Below, one piece after another: positions 30,651 to 40,930 of a DNA stretch of 64,000 bases (the stretch's first letter is position 1; each line of letters begins with the position of its first letter). The stretch is from Branchipolynoe longqiensis (Eukaryota; Annelida; Polychaeta; Phyllodocida; Polynoidae). Below the pieces are notes generated by a model. It searched no databases and was not told where the DNA came from. It saw only the letters and a program-made list of their open reading frames with translations. Location of the stretch: the NCBI GenBank assembly GCA_030323885.1, contig CM059199.1:3183923-3247922 (forward strand), in the 5' to 3' direction. The translations under genes were made by a program, and so were the position numbers.

Positions 30651-30794
30651 CCATCTCAGAAAAGTGGCAACAACTCAAAACAATCGGATTATGCAACTTT
30701 AAGTTTGAAGTTAAATAATCCAGATGCTCGTTAAGGCACGTGCTGCTGCATGGAATGAGTTACCAAGTAAATAATAATATTGGAATGAATATTG

Positions 30795-31098
30795 TTGTTG
30801 AAGATTTATACTGCCTATCATGGATAAGCCTGAATAGGCTTGTTTTCACCATTAGACAGTTTGTCGATAGAAAGCCCGAGCCTACACTTTTACCGACCCA
30901 AGGGATTTTTAACCTCCGACACCACATAGACATGGTATGAGAACAACTGGCCTTTGATGACGCTGTAAGTTATACACAGCGGTGGACATCCAAATTGGCA
31001 GAGATGGGGGCACGGGGAATCGAACCACTGACCTTCAGATTAGGAGTCCGACCTAGAAAAAAGTCAGACACTCTAACCACTCCACCACAGAGAACACC
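30795..31098 (-). mobile_element. SINE-C, full length
   Basis: 3' end gaagatttatactgcctatc, body gacagtttgtcgatagaaag and aagggatttttaacctccga, head ggggaatcgaaccactgacc and ccacagagaacacc. Confidence 0.9.
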
Positions 31099-31257
31099 AA
31101 GGTAACTTCAGGTAACTACTGGTAATCGGGGTTTCATTTCGTCCCGGATGGCGTTTGTCAGGGGTTTTGCGTCTGAACAATTAAAAATGTTCTGTGTGAT
31201 GAAAACACCAAAGAATACCTATTCTAGACGAATAGGGAGCTGTGTAATGAGCTAGCA
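31099..31257. other. Unassigned spacer
   Basis: Nothing recognised. Confidence 0.3.
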
Positions 31258-31260
31258 TTA

Positions 31261-31451
31261 TGCTAGGTACCCACCTACCATTTACAACTCGCGCACTAAA
31301 ACTCGCGACCCGACCCGACCCGCTTAAAACTGAAAACAGGCCGATTCATTTTTCAAATCGCGAATCGCAATCGTAAGGAATCACTTTTAGCCCTAAAATT
31401 GAGTTTTAAGTCATGAATCGCAATCGGTAGTTGTGCTATGGGAGTGCACAC
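31261..31451. mobile_element. G hairpin MITE copy 3, cut by gap
   Basis: Left flank TTA then TGCTAGGTACCCACCTACC; interior palindrome words as in G1. The right end is lost in the N gap. Confidence 0.8.
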
Positions 31452-31948
31452 NNNNNNNNNNNNNNNNNNNNNNNNNNNNNNNNNNNNNNNNNNNNNNNNN
31501 NNNNNNNNNNNNNNNNNNNNNNNNNNNNNNNNNNNNNNNNNNNNNNNNNNNNNNNNNNNNNNNNNNNNNNNNNNNNNNNNNNNNNNNNNNNNNNNNNNNN
31601 NNNNNNNNNNNNNNNNNNNNNNNNNNNNNNNNNNNNNNNNNNNNNNNNNNNNNNNNNNNNNNNNNNNNNNNNNNNNNNNNNNNNNNNNNNNNNNNNNNNN
31701 NNNNNNNNNNNNNNNNNNNNNNNNNNNNNNNNNNNNNNNNNNNNNNNNNNNNNNNNNNNNNNNNNNNNNNNNNNNNNNNNNNNNNNNNNNNNNNNNNNNN
31801 NNNNNNNNNNNNNNNNNNNNNNNNNNNNNNNNNNNNNNNNNNNNNNNNNNNNNNNNNNNNNNNNNNNNNNNNNNNNNNNNNNNNNNNNNNNNNNNNNNNN
31901 NNNNNNNNNNNNNNNNNNNNNNNNNNNNNNNNNNNNNNNNNNNNNNNN
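31452..31948. other. Assembly gap (N)
   Basis: 497 unresolved bases. It starts inside a hairpin element, which may be why assembly failed. Open frames across it are meaningless. Confidence 1.
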
Positions 31949-32281
31949 AGAACAGGGCAGTTGTCTATTGTGATCACGTGACCCTGTGATGCTGAAGTCG
32001 CCATCAATCAGGAAGCGCGTGGTTTGGATGGCGGGGAATCCTCCAGCACATCTTAATGGTTTAATATAGCCGGTGAGGGTGACGTAGGAATGCCATCAAC
32101 CTGGGCAGCACAACACATATTTACCACACCCAACAATGGCTGACACGCGCACCAATTAGGAGGGGGCAGAGTTGGGGTTGTTTATACCAGATTCCGGTGG
32201 GGGTGGGGGTGGGGGTTGTGGTGGTAGTGAGGGTACATGGGGGCTCCCTTTTGCTAGTTATTGCACTGAGCGCATTATAGC
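31949..32281. other. Unassigned stretch
   Basis: Contains gatcacgtgacc, an E-box (CACGTG at 31974-31979), and a ggtgggggt run near 32200. No gene recognised. Confidence 0.3.
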
Positions 32282-32293
32282 TCTGACGTTAGC

Positions 32294-32551
32294 TACCACC
32301 TCATATAGTTTACTAAATAGATTCTATCAATTATTAATAAAACTTTTCCTTTTGTATGGGAATTTGTTTCCCTTGACCACAAATATATGATTGTGAGCTT
32401 TCTAATTTAATGAGTGTCTATTGGCACATAATTGATTGTCTGCTTTTACATGTACAAGCGGTGGTTTGAACAAAAAACTAACATTTCTCACCGTGAATAT
32501 GGCCTATGCTGCCGACCAAAGCAACCACCAATCAATCAATCAATCAATCAA
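32294..32551 (+). mobile_element. LINE 3' fragment with 12-bp target duplication
   Basis: Same 3' region as 9301-9550 and 14587-14797, here on the plus strand, ending in AATC repeats (32528-32551). The target duplication tctgacgttagc is perfect at 32282-32293 and 32552-32563. Insertion is short and 5'-truncated within the 3' untranslated region. Confidence 0.95.
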
Positions 32552-32563
32552 TCTGACGTTAGC

Positions 32564-33050
32564 AACGTCAGAGATTAATCAATCATGATGCGGGAATAAA
32601 AACAGGGGAGAAACTGGTTTAAAATGAATCCGAACTGTTCAGTATGTTTGTGTGTCGGTATGTGTGTAGGGGAGGGGGGGGGGGGGGGGGATGGGGGGAG
32701 CGGTCGTGGCAGGTTTAGAGAGATGGGGGAGTTGAGGTAGTATTAATTAAGATCCCTCACAGAGATAACTCTGAATTTCGGATAGAGTATTTAAAGGGCT
32801 TGGATTGGGGGTGAGGGGGGGGGGTGAGAAGAGGGAGGGGGTATTGATTAACAACCACCACAGAGATTCCTCTGAATCTCGGATAGAGTATTAAAATCCT
32901 TGGGGAGAGGTGAAAAAGGGGGAGAGCTATTTTTATTAATTAAGAACCATCACAACGGATTCCTCTCAATTTCGATGCCCCTTTGACCCCCCCCCCCCCC
33001 CCCCACCCTCACACACACACGGACACACTTTGAGCCCAGTTCCATATTGA
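32564..33050. repeat. Three ~95-bp degenerate units with G/C runs
   Basis: Motif cacagagataactctgaat with ttcggatagagtatt at 32759, about 32859 and about 32951; G runs at 32670-32690 and 32808-32825, C run at 32988-33004. The beginning (32580-32630: gagaaactggtttaaaat) resembles the start of element Z. Confidence 0.6.
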
Positions 33051-33325
33051 CTCCAACCGGAAGTAAGTGATAGCATGACGGTGCGTCGCGCGCACCGCGC
33101 GTCTCGGCGGCTAAGCGCTGTAAAGGCGGCGTTCCAGTGGCCCAGATCCCGGCCATTACGTCCAGTCGGCTGGGCCGCGCCTGACGCCGGTACCCTGCGC
33201 GCCACTTATCGGTGCGTCACGCCTCGCTGCACATCGCCCGGCGGCCCGTGAGGTGGCCCCCGGCTCAGCCTTCAGCCCGGGCTCAGTCTCCTCCAGGGTG
33301 TCTGAGGTGTCGACGTCTCTATCTT
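33051..33325. promoter_or_regulatory. CpG island with ETS motif
   Basis: Dense CpG (gtgcgtcgcgcgcaccgcgc; gcctgacgccggtaccctgc). ACCGGAAGT at 33056-33064 is a perfect ETS/GABP-type site. CpG-rich promoters with ETS sites are common in animals. Neither strand shows a clear first exon: the frames run into simple repeats. Confidence 0.4.
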
Positions 33326-34020
33326 CCGTCTGATCTACTCCCTACGCCCCCTCCCCTGCATCCTCCCTCCTCCCTCCCTGTCTCTCAGCCCTGGCGATTC
33401 ACTCACTACCGTATTCAGAGCACTCAACTCATGCTCCCCCCTCCTCCCTCCTCCCTCCTCCGTCACCCCCTACCTCCTCCCTCCTCCCCTCCCTCACCCC
33501 TTTATTCCTTATTCACTCCTCCCTTCCTCATCCGCTCTTCACTCACTGCTCCTCGTTCAACACTCCACCCCCTCCATCCTCCCTCACTCCTCCTCCCCCT
33601 CCCCCTCCGTCCCCAGAACTCCCATATCCCCATCTTCATGCCCTCCTCCGTCATCTCCGCTCCCTCACCCTGTCCTCCCTCCTCCGCCTCCCCCTCCTCC
33701 CTCACCCGTCGTCCTTCCCCCTTCCCAACTCGCCAATCCAAGACCCCTTGCTATGGCTACCCCCCCCCCCCCCACAACAACAACAACCCTCCCCTGTCCA
33801 CTACAGTCGTCCTGCGCTTCAACCCTGGAGGCACCAGATCAATCCCCCCCCCCCGCCGTTCTGATCCTCCAGTGTATCCCCTCCTCACTCCCCCCCCCCC
33901 CAACACTGCCCCTATACCCGATTACTGTTCAATAGCAATTACAACCCTTCCACCCCCACCCCCACACACCAAGAGACACGCGCCGCCCAGTGCCCCACTA
34001 AAGGCAAGCCAGTGAGCCTA
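33326..34020. repeat. CTCC-rich polypyrimidine tract and C runs
   Basis: CCTCCCTCCTCC motifs from 33340 to 33725, then C runs at 33760-33772, 33845-33855 and 33890-33902. The 267-codon plus frame is Pro/Ser/Leu-rich and a by-product. Confidence 0.85.
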
Positions 34021-34104
34021 GCTCTCTACCTAATCCTGTGCTTTTGACGTTCTACAATATAATTTTGCAACTTCAAAACTCTGGCACAATTTTTGTTTCC
34101 CTGA

Positions 34105-34388
34105 AGATTCAGACTGCCTATCATGGATAAGTATGAATAGTCTTGTTTTCGCCATTAGATAGTTTGTGCATTGAAAGCCCGAGCCTACACTTTTACCAAC
34201 CCAAGGGATTTTTAACCTCCCACACCACATAGACATGGTATGAGAGCAACTGGTCTTTGATGACAGCGGTGGAAAATCCAAATTGGCAGAGGTGGGGGCA
34301 CGGGGAATCGAACCACCAACCTTCAGATTAGGAGTCCGACTGAGAGAAAAGTCCGACACTCTAACCACTCTGCCACAGAGAACACTTC
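34105..34388 (-). mobile_element. SINE-C with small internal deletion
   Basis: 3' end gaagattcagactgcctatc, body with ccaagggatttttaacctcc, missing the ctgtaagttatacacag segment, head cggggaatcgaaccaccaac and ccacagagaacact. Confidence 0.85.
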
Positions 34389-34419
34389 AGCAGTAACAGG
34401 TTCTATTAAATTGACTACG

Positions 34420-34877
34420 TAATTCACACACTCGGACAAGAATGAGAAAGCAGGAAACTAGGTTAAATATGTTTATTTAATATTAAAATAAAATAAATCA
34501 TAACCGAGATCGGTTGAGCAGTGGTGATTGTGGTACTGTCCGGAGACTGAGCAGGTAAGGCAGTTCAGTGCTTAGTTAAATGTCAGGCCTGAGCCTATAG
34601 TTCGTTGAGATAGCCCAGCGTGTAGAGTAGAGGAACCCGGCCGGCGCTCAAACCACTAGTAATGGGTGGGAGGGTGGGTGAGTTGAAACGTCCCAAGCAG
34701 CGGCCGGCGGAGAAGTGACTAATCAGGCGTCCATGATTCAGCAGGAAAACTAAAAATAGATCAGCGCCTCGTGTGCAAATTACCCATGTTAGCCTGCAGC
34801 CAACATGCATATTTCTGATAAAGTCACTCAATATGTCCTTCAATGCTTGCAACATGTGCTCACTAAGCGCACCAGCT
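34420..34877 (+). mobile_element. Element Z, copy 2 (unclassified)
   Basis: Starts cacacactcggacaagaatg, continues with aaactaggttaaatatg, gatcggttgagcagtggtg, and carries caaattacccatgttagcct and gccaacatgcat near the right side, parallel to Z copy 1. About 450 bases; no coding frame with motif. Confidence 0.5.
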
Positions 34878-34887
34878 ACATATTATG

Positions 34888-34940
34888 TTTGTTTGTTGTT
34901 GTTTTACGTCCTGGCAACATCTAAGGTCATATCAGGACGG
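34888..34940 (-). mobile_element. SINE-A 3' end only, with 10-bp target duplication
   Basis: TTTG repeats, gttgttgttttacgtcctgg, caacatctaaggtcatatca and ggacgg: just the last ~50 bases of SINE-A. The duplication acatattatg is perfect at 34878-34887 and 34941-34950, so this is a genuine retroposition event. Confidence 0.9.
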
Positions 34941-35033
34941 ACATATTATGTAGAATCAAATTTAGATTACTGTCTTGGTTTCGAAAATTTGATGCTTTTC
35001 GAAAATTTGATGCTTTTATCGAACGATGCAACT

Positions 35034-35574
35034 TGAACATAAAACATGGGATGGTAGGACAGTAACTTCCCACTTCCTTATCGGGCAAGTGACTGAATTT
35101 TCTACTTGCCTGAATGGAAAAACTACTTACCCAAGACCAAGTTACTAAAACTAAATTCCAAAGATTTGAATCTAATTAGACTGGTGCGGCCCAGCGGTGA
35201 AAACAAGTATTAACACACTTATCCGTTATGACCAGGGTAAATACAAATAATAATTTTTAAACACAAAAAAAGTCGGCAAATTGAAACTGAAATCTGCTAC
35301 TGCAGATCAGACAAATAATGACTTGCCCATTCGGGCAGGTGACCGAGAACTTCACCTGCCCTACCGAGTAAACTAGGTGCCCTGGGCAACCGATCAGTCG
35401 CTATTGTCTTACCCAACATGGCATTTCACTGCAGGTGGGTTTCTATTGGGTAATGTCGGTTAATAATGGTTAACAATAGGTTGATAAGGTCAAGGTCATA
35501 GGGACTGCCAGGACTTCAGGAAAGTCTTCACAGCCTTGAGCAGGTGGTTGATTGCTTATTGTCTAACGAAGCTG
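35034..35574. other. Unassigned stretch with repeated GGGCAAGTGAC hairpin words
   Basis: tcgggcaagtgactg ... ctacttgcc (35080-35112) and tcgggcaggtgaccg ... cacctgcc (35333-35365) are two similar short hairpins about 250 bases apart. Could be ends of an unclassified element; remaining sequence unique. Confidence 0.35.
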
Positions 35575-35890
35575 ATTTGTTTTTTGCGGACATAACATCC
35601 TGGCAACATCTAAGGTCAGAACAGGATGGATTCCAAGTTCTGATATTTTACAGTCATGGTGATGATATAGTGCTGCGCCATTGGGAAACCAGGCTGCCGG
35701 CACCATGACCTTATATCCCACACTGTAGCATTATCCTAATACTGTTCTAACCAGTCCTTATTGTTATAACATCGTAGTAATGCCAAGCACATGGTAGATA
35801 CAAGTATCAATTCTATAAGCCATTGATTTAACTCGGCCAAGATTCGAACTTCAGATCTTCTGCAGGGGATGCCTGCGCTCTTCCGCAACA
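35575..35890 (-). mobile_element. SINE-A, diverged
   Basis: cataacatcctggcaacatc at the 3' end, ttgggaaaccaggctgccgg in the body, head with gattcgaacttcagatcttc and gcctgcgctcttcc. More diverged than most copies. Confidence 0.75.
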
Positions 35891-35895
35891 AAAGT

Positions 35896-36001
35896 TAAGA
35901 GTTTAATAATCGGATAAAAGCATCAATTTTGTTTGAAAAGAATTATGCCCATCTAGATTTGAACCTATATATCACATTTAGATACTAGTGTACTTATTAA
36001 G
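35896..36001 (+). mobile_element. T MITE copy 5, left part only
   Basis: taataatcggataaaagcat and atctagatttgaacctatat to gtgtacttattaa; stops at the following SINE-A. Confidence 0.6.
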
Positions 36002-36006
36002 GAGGG

Positions 36007-36346
36007 AACCAGACGCAATGGCCAAATGAGTTAGAGCGTCCATCTCCCGTGTTGGTAGATCGTGGGATCGCGGGGCCGAACCTTGGTCGAGTCAAACCAA
36101 TGACTTAGCAATTTATTCTTGTCACTTCCTAATCTGGCGCTTGGCATTATTAGGATAGGGCAAGGACTGGTTGTCTCAGTGTCAGGATAGTGTGACTGAG
36201 TGGGATACCAGGTCATGATGCTGGCAGCCTGGTTTCCCAGTGGGACAGCACTATAAAGTCACCATGAGTGCACACTGTCACAAGTCGGATACCGGTCCTG
36301 ATATGACTTTAGATGTTGCTAGGACGTAAAATAACAAACAAAACAA
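36007..36346 (+). mobile_element. SINE-A
   Basis: Head cgcaatggccaaatgagtta, gagcgtccatctcccgtg, box-B region gccgaaccttggtcg, linker gagtcaaaccaatgactt, full body, 3' end gatatgactttagatgttgc and aaataacaaacaaaacaaac. Confidence 0.85.
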
Positions 36347-36620
36347 ACTATATATATATATATATCCATACCCATTTAGCGGGGGAATGTGACTACATAA
36401 TTCGGCGATCAGTCATGTTCTGGCAGGTCAATCTAAAATATTGAACGAATGTCAAGCCCCCCGAATCAATACTGGCAACGCGCCTGGCGCAGTCACTGAA
36501 GTCCCAGGCGGAGTTTTAACTTTCAAAACAAATCGATTTCTGCCCAACGACTAAATTGATGCATAATTTACTCAGTGGACTAATAAAGCCCCCCCCCCCC
36601 ACCCCAACCCCTCCCGATGC
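36347..36620. other. Unassigned spacer with a C run
   Basis: TA run at 36350-36365 and C-run at 36589-36600. Nothing else recognised. Confidence 0.35.
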
Positions 36621-37410
36621 TCGCCATGACACAGTCGGCTGTATGTAGGCACTAGACCATGAACTGGGTAATGGCAGCTTCCATGCTATTTTGGTTCCGC
36701 TTCGGTGGTTCTCTTTTATCTCAATAGTCAACTTTCTGGCGAAAGTGGTTAAATTTAGTTGCATTTTTGCGCGCCTCAACTAAAACTCAAAACCGTGACA
36801 TGTTTGTGTTTGGCCGAGCAGTGCCGAAAATAAATGAAAGAAAAATGGACAATATATAATTAATTATATACACATAGATACAGATGGCGGTCATGACACA
36901 GTCGGCTGTATGTAGGCACGAGTCTGTGAACTGGGTAATGGAGGCTTCCATGCTATTTTGGTTCCGCTTCTGCGATTCTCTTTTTTCTCAATAGTCAATT
37001 TTCTGGTGAAAGTGGTTAATTCTAGTCGCATATTTGCGCGCCTCAACTAAAAATCAAAACGTGACATGTTTGAGTTTGGCCGAGCGGTACCGAAAATAAA
37101 TATAGAGAAAAGAAAAATGGACAATTTATAATTAATTATATACATATAGGTACAGATAGCGGCCATGAGAGAGTTGGCTGTATGTTGGGACTAGACTGTG
37201 AACTGCGTAATGGAGGCTTCAATGTTTTGGTTCCGCTTCGGTGATTCTCTTTTATCACAATAGTCAACTTTCTGGCAAAAGTGGTCGATTCTTTTTGCAT
37301 TTCTGTGCACCTCAACTAAAAATTAAATGTGACATTTTTGGCTTTGGCCGAGCAGTGCCGAAAATAAAATAAAACACATATGGAAAATATATAATTAAAT
37401 AATAAGTACA
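36621..37410. repeat. Tandem repeat, three units of 264-270 bp
   Basis: Anchors ccatgacacagtcggctgta, tcatgacacagtcggctgta and ccatgagagagttggctgta begin at about 36624, 36890 and 37162. Each unit contains ggttccgcttc, caatagtcaa, tgcgcgcctcaactaaaa, tttggccgagc and gccgaaaataaa. Divergence between units is visible, so the tandem is old. Confidence 0.85.
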
Positions 37411-37710
37411 TATAGATAGAGAGATGTATATTGGATTACGTACTGGAGACCGAATTATATATTAATATATATACATGAAAATAACCGTACATATATACAT
37501 ATAAATATTGATGTATATATATATAAGAACCCTCGAGTTAGGGCTCCTATATGTTTGTATACCATATTTATACGTTGTGCATATAACTGGCCTGAAGTAG
37601 GGTCTCCAATGCAACATAAGTATATGCAAACATAATTATAGATAGGCAGAAATAATATAGACATATATATGCAGAAATAATATGCATATATTTAAATATG
37701 CAGAAATTAT
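37411..37710. repeat. AT-rich stretch
   Basis: ATATATAC-type simple repeats with short unique parts. Confidence 0.5.
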
Positions 37711-37950
37711 AGTTGAGGCGCAAAACCCTGTAAACGCCGATCCAAAAATAGAGATAATCATTGGAATCAAACCATCAAAGCATTCAATTTTTTTCCATTC
37801 CTATTTTTTGTTGTTGTCCCATAATCATTACAATAAAAGTGGAATTACCGAGAATTAAAATTACCTCCACAAAAAAAATCTGTTATTTAAATTTAATTTG
37901 TGGAATGGCGTTTACAATTAGAGGTGTTTTTTTTTTTGCGCCTGAACTCT
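37711..37950. mobile_element. R MITE, copy 2
   Basis: Ends agttgaggcgcaaaacc and ttttgcgcctgaactct; interior aaaatagagataatcattgg and gtggaattaccgagaatt match R1. Confidence 0.75.
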
Positions 37951-38095
37951 GTATATTATATATAGATCCCCACGACTGAGGTATCCAATATCGATCCATC
38001 ATATCAGCAACACTCTCTCCTATATATTGCCCTTCAGTCATTTGCATATCCATATCGGCCGCTCCTAGCTCACTTTGCAGTCTCCTCTTTCATGC
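37951..38095. other. Unassigned spacer
   Basis: Nothing recognised. Confidence 0.3.
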
Positions 38096-38525
38096 TTTCC
38101 CATTATTAGATATAGCTCGGCCCAGTAGATTCCCCCGCTGATGGCAAGATAGTACGGGCCGCCGCCGCCTTGTCTCCCCCGTCCGGGCTCTCCCGAACAC
38201 CCGGTGGCGACACTCTCCGCCGCGCCACCTAGCCGCACAGCCGCGCACTAGCCAGGCTGGGAGAATGTGTGTATGTGTGGGGGGGGGGGGGGGGAGGGGG
38301 TGCGACGACCCATTATTGTTATTGTTATAGCCCGTTAAGCGGTGACTGCTAATCGGCTCGTCCCCCGGCCTTCCTGCCGGCGGGATGGCGGGCCGTGCCG
38401 GGGGGAGGTGGCCGGGAGGGAGGGGAGGCACGGCCGGGAGTGGAGGGCCGGGAGAGCCGGGGCTTTGGTTACGGCGTGTGAGTAGTGTAGAAAGTGCGGT
38501 TTGCACCAGGTAGAGCCACAGGGGT
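38096..38525. promoter_or_regulatory. CpG-rich patch with CTCF-like core
   Basis: gggccgccgccgccttgtct, cggtggcgacactctccgcc and gccggcgggatggcgggccg show high CpG and GC. GCGCCACCTAGCCG at 38222-38235 is, in reverse, a CTCF-like core with AGGTGGCGC. A G run (38280-38297) interrupts. A 138-codon minus frame is Pro/Arg-rich and has no motif. Promoter or first-exon region is possible. Confidence 0.35.
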
Positions 38526-38699
38526 TGTTACCGTGATACTGGTAGTCAGCGCTCACTGGGGACTGGTCACCGGGGACTGGTCACTCACTGGTCACTGGCG
38601 AGTGGGTCAAGGCAGAGACTTAACCCCCCCCCCCGCCCACCGAGAGGCGGAGTAACCCAAGTGTGACATCCTTAGATGAGAATGTGGATGGAAAAGTAA
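38526..38699. other. Short ACTGGTCACTG tandem and spacer
   Basis: ggggactggtcac words repeat at 38556-38600; C run at 38624-38635. Confidence 0.5.
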
Positions 38700-38890
38700 A
38701 AAAGTTTGTTTTATTTAACGAAGCCTCTAGAGCACATTGATTTTGTTTTATTGCATCATCGGCTATTGGACGTCAAACATATGGTCATTCTGACATTTCT
38801 TTAGAGGAAACCTGCTGCCGCCACATAGGATACTCTCTTTCCAATAAGAAGCAAGGGGTCTTTTATATGCACTTTCCGGCAGACGGGATG
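38700..38890 (+). repeat. M dispersed repeat, copy 2
   Basis: ttgttttatttaacgaagcc, gcatcatcggctattggacg, tcaaacatatggtcattctg, and agcaaggggtcttttatatg, ending actttccggcagacgggatg. Longest of the three copies. Confidence 0.65.
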
Positions 38891-39210
38891 GCATCGCATG
38901 GATATATATACTGTATGCATTGTGTATAATATTATATTGTATTTACTATATTTACATATATTGCACAATATGTATTGTTTATACTTGCTTTATCCTGTGG
39001 TATATGCTGTCTATATATTGGATATATACATATATGCATATATTTTCTTAAAGAACCCTTATTCAGGGGACTCCAATATCTAAGCATCTATGAATGGTTA
39101 TTATGTATAAAGGTCCCTGGCTAAAGGATCTAATATCGATCCAACAAATCATCGGCAATTCGATTGAGCAGTGGAATGTAACAGGCCAACACGGTTATTG
39201 TACAGTAGCT
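38891..39210. other. AT-rich, unassigned
   Basis: No gene or repeat partner, apart from TATATA words. Confidence 0.3.
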
Positions 39211-39340
39211 TTTAATGGCCCTGTCACACTGCATAAGCGTATGCCGACGTATCTGACACACGCTGTCATACGGCGGGTATTTTGAACATGCTCAACAATA
39301 CTACTTATGCCAAACGTACCCATAACTTGTCTCAGCATAC
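39211..39340. mobile_element. K-like hairpin MITE, left end only
   Basis: TTA then atggccctgtcacactgc resembles the K termini; internal gccgacgtatctgac and gtcatacggcggg can pair. No matching right end was found. Confidence 0.35.
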
Positions 39341-39785
39341 ACCAGTGGGCTGTTTACGAATACTAATTATGCCAAACATAGGCAGTAGAATCTTTGTGTA
39401 CAATGTCTGAGGCCTGTAATCGTCACAGTTCAATGAGTAACCACGGGGAATATGAGTATCGGTAATTGATTGTACTTCATCGTATTTCATTGTGAGACCT
39501 CGCGCTGAATACACACTACATGGCAATTTCTCATTACCTTTTTGGATATATTTTCTAGGTTTGTTTTTCCATCTTAATTGTGCAGCTTGGTCATTCTCAG
39601 CGACAGTTGGCTGGGCAATCTAGTCTCCAATTAGTTGGGATAAATAGTAGGTAATAAATCAAAACAATGTGCAAAGAAACAGGTATATCATGGCCTTATT
39701 TGTCATCTTTTTGTTACAATTTCGAAATGCATGGCTTACTGAAAAATAACAAAGTAAATGGTTGAGATATCTTTTCTTTTTTTTT
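39341..39785. other. Unassigned stretch
   Basis: ctaattatgccaaac repeats the nearby ctacttatgccaaac once (39303, 39363). Otherwise unique. Confidence 0.3.
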
Positions 39786-39786
39786 C

Positions 39787-40083
39787 TTGAAGATTTATAC
39801 CGCCTATTATGGATCAGTCTGAATAGAATTGTTTTCACCATTAGACAGTTTGTCGATATAAAGCCTGAGCCTCCACTTTTACCGACCCTAGGGATTTTTA
39901 ACCTCCCATACCACATAGAGATGCTATCAGAGCAACTGGCCTTTGATGATGCTCTAAGTTATACACAGCAGTGGAAATCCAAATTGGCAGAGGGGGCATG
40001 GGGAATCGAACCACCAACCTTCAGATTAGGAGTCCGACCTAGAAAAAAGTCAGACACTCTAACCACTGCACCACAGAGAACAC
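39787..40083 (-). mobile_element. SINE-C
   Basis: 3' end gaagatttataccgcctatt, body gacagtttgtcgatataaag, agggatttttaacctcccat, head ggggaatcgaaccaccaacc and ccacagagaacacc. Confidence 0.9.
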
Positions 40084-40094
40084 CTATTTTTGTT

Positions 40095-40290
40095 GCATTC
40101 ATTGAATGGGAAATTTCAATCACAGATAATTGGTAATCTCAATTCCACTGGCCGTTGTCTAGATATGGTAATGCAGGGCGCAAGTCGAGTTAGCGACAAG
40201 TATCGTATTGTAAGTCAGTGGTATAACTCGGCCAAGGTTTTGCATCTCAGAACCTACCACATGGACCCTACATGTTGCTCAGTTCATTCA
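40095..40290 (-). mobile_element. SINE-B, strongly diverged
   Basis: gggaaatttcaatcacagat, aattccactggccgttg, agcgacaagtatcg and gtaagtcagtggtataactc keep SINE-B order, with the head decayed. Confidence 0.55.
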
Positions 40291-40545
40291 GTGGAGTGGA
40301 ACCAATGACTTTAAAATTGATACTTATCGCTTCCTAGCCTGGCAGTGGCACTCAGCATTAATAGGATAGGGCAAGGACTGGTTAGCTCAGTGTCATGATA
40401 AGGTGGGATATTGGGTCACGGTACTGGCTGCATGATTTCCCAGTGGGGCAGCACTATAAAGTTTCCATGAGTGCACTGTCACAAGTCAGTACCCATCCTG
40501 ATACATCCTTAGATGTTGCCAGGACGTGAAATTCGAACAAGCAAC
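40291..40545 (+). mobile_element. SINE-A, head missing
   Basis: From gtggaaccaatgactttaaa through gataaggtgggatattgggt to ccttagatgttgccaggacg and aacaagcaaccaacc. Confidence 0.75.
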
Positions 40546-40711
40546 CAACCATGAATTCATTCAGAGCATCCTGTCTGCATCGGGGGGGGGGGGGGGGGGT
40601 GAGGTCTGAGTTTAATAGTTTGTCTATTTATGTATCGAAATTATAACATCCCCCCCCCCCATATTATTCATTCAGAGAAGATCTCATTTACTCTGAAGAT
40701 CCTGTAATTGA
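40546..40711. other. Spacer with G and C runs
   Basis: G run at 40582-40600 and C run at 40652-40661. Confidence 0.5.
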
Positions 40712-40930
40712 AGAGTTCATGTGCAAAACCTTCTGAACGCCAATCCAAAAATGTAATTAAAATAAAAGAGGGTAATTTTAATTCTCACTAAATCCACTTT
40801 TCTTGTGATCAAATGGTTATGAAGCAAGAACAAAAATTGGAATGTAAAAAAATTTACGTTTTGAAGGTTTGACTCCAATGTTTATCTCAATTTTTGGATT
40901 GTCGTTAACGTGGTTTTGTGCGTGAACTCC
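40712..40930. mobile_element. R MITE, copy 3
   Basis: Ends agagttcatgtgcaaaac and ttttgtgcgtgaactc; interior aacgccaatccaaaaatg and gactccaatgtttatctc match the other copies. Confidence 0.7.

Larger units (their letters stand above)
28801..30698 (+). mobile_element. T MITE copy 2, outer element of a nested stack
   Basis: Left end agctgaatagtccaatgaa (28801) and right end aatcggattatgcaact (30698) belong to one T element. Its own sequence continues across gaps at 28801-28922, 29269-29298, 29574-29708 and 30651-30698; the gaps hold T3, G2 and X. Without these inserts the element would be a normal T of about 340 bases. Confidence 0.8.
34389..35033 (-). mobile_element. T MITE copy 4 (truncated), containing Z and a SINE-A tail
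   Basis: Left part cagtaacaggttctattaaa and right part aaatttgatgc... acgatgcaact belong to T in reverse; the left end is cut by SINE-C. Between them are Z copy 2 (34420-34877) and a SINE-A 3' fragment (34888-34940). Confidence 0.75.

Noticed and set aside
31411..32007. Open frames made of X residues
   Set aside because: They cross the N gap and contain no information.
33212..34015. 267-codon plus frame starting in a CpG island
   Set aside because: The first ~40 codons are in unique DNA, but the rest is CTCC repeat and no motif or conserved stretch is seen. The island itself is kept as a regulatory candidate.
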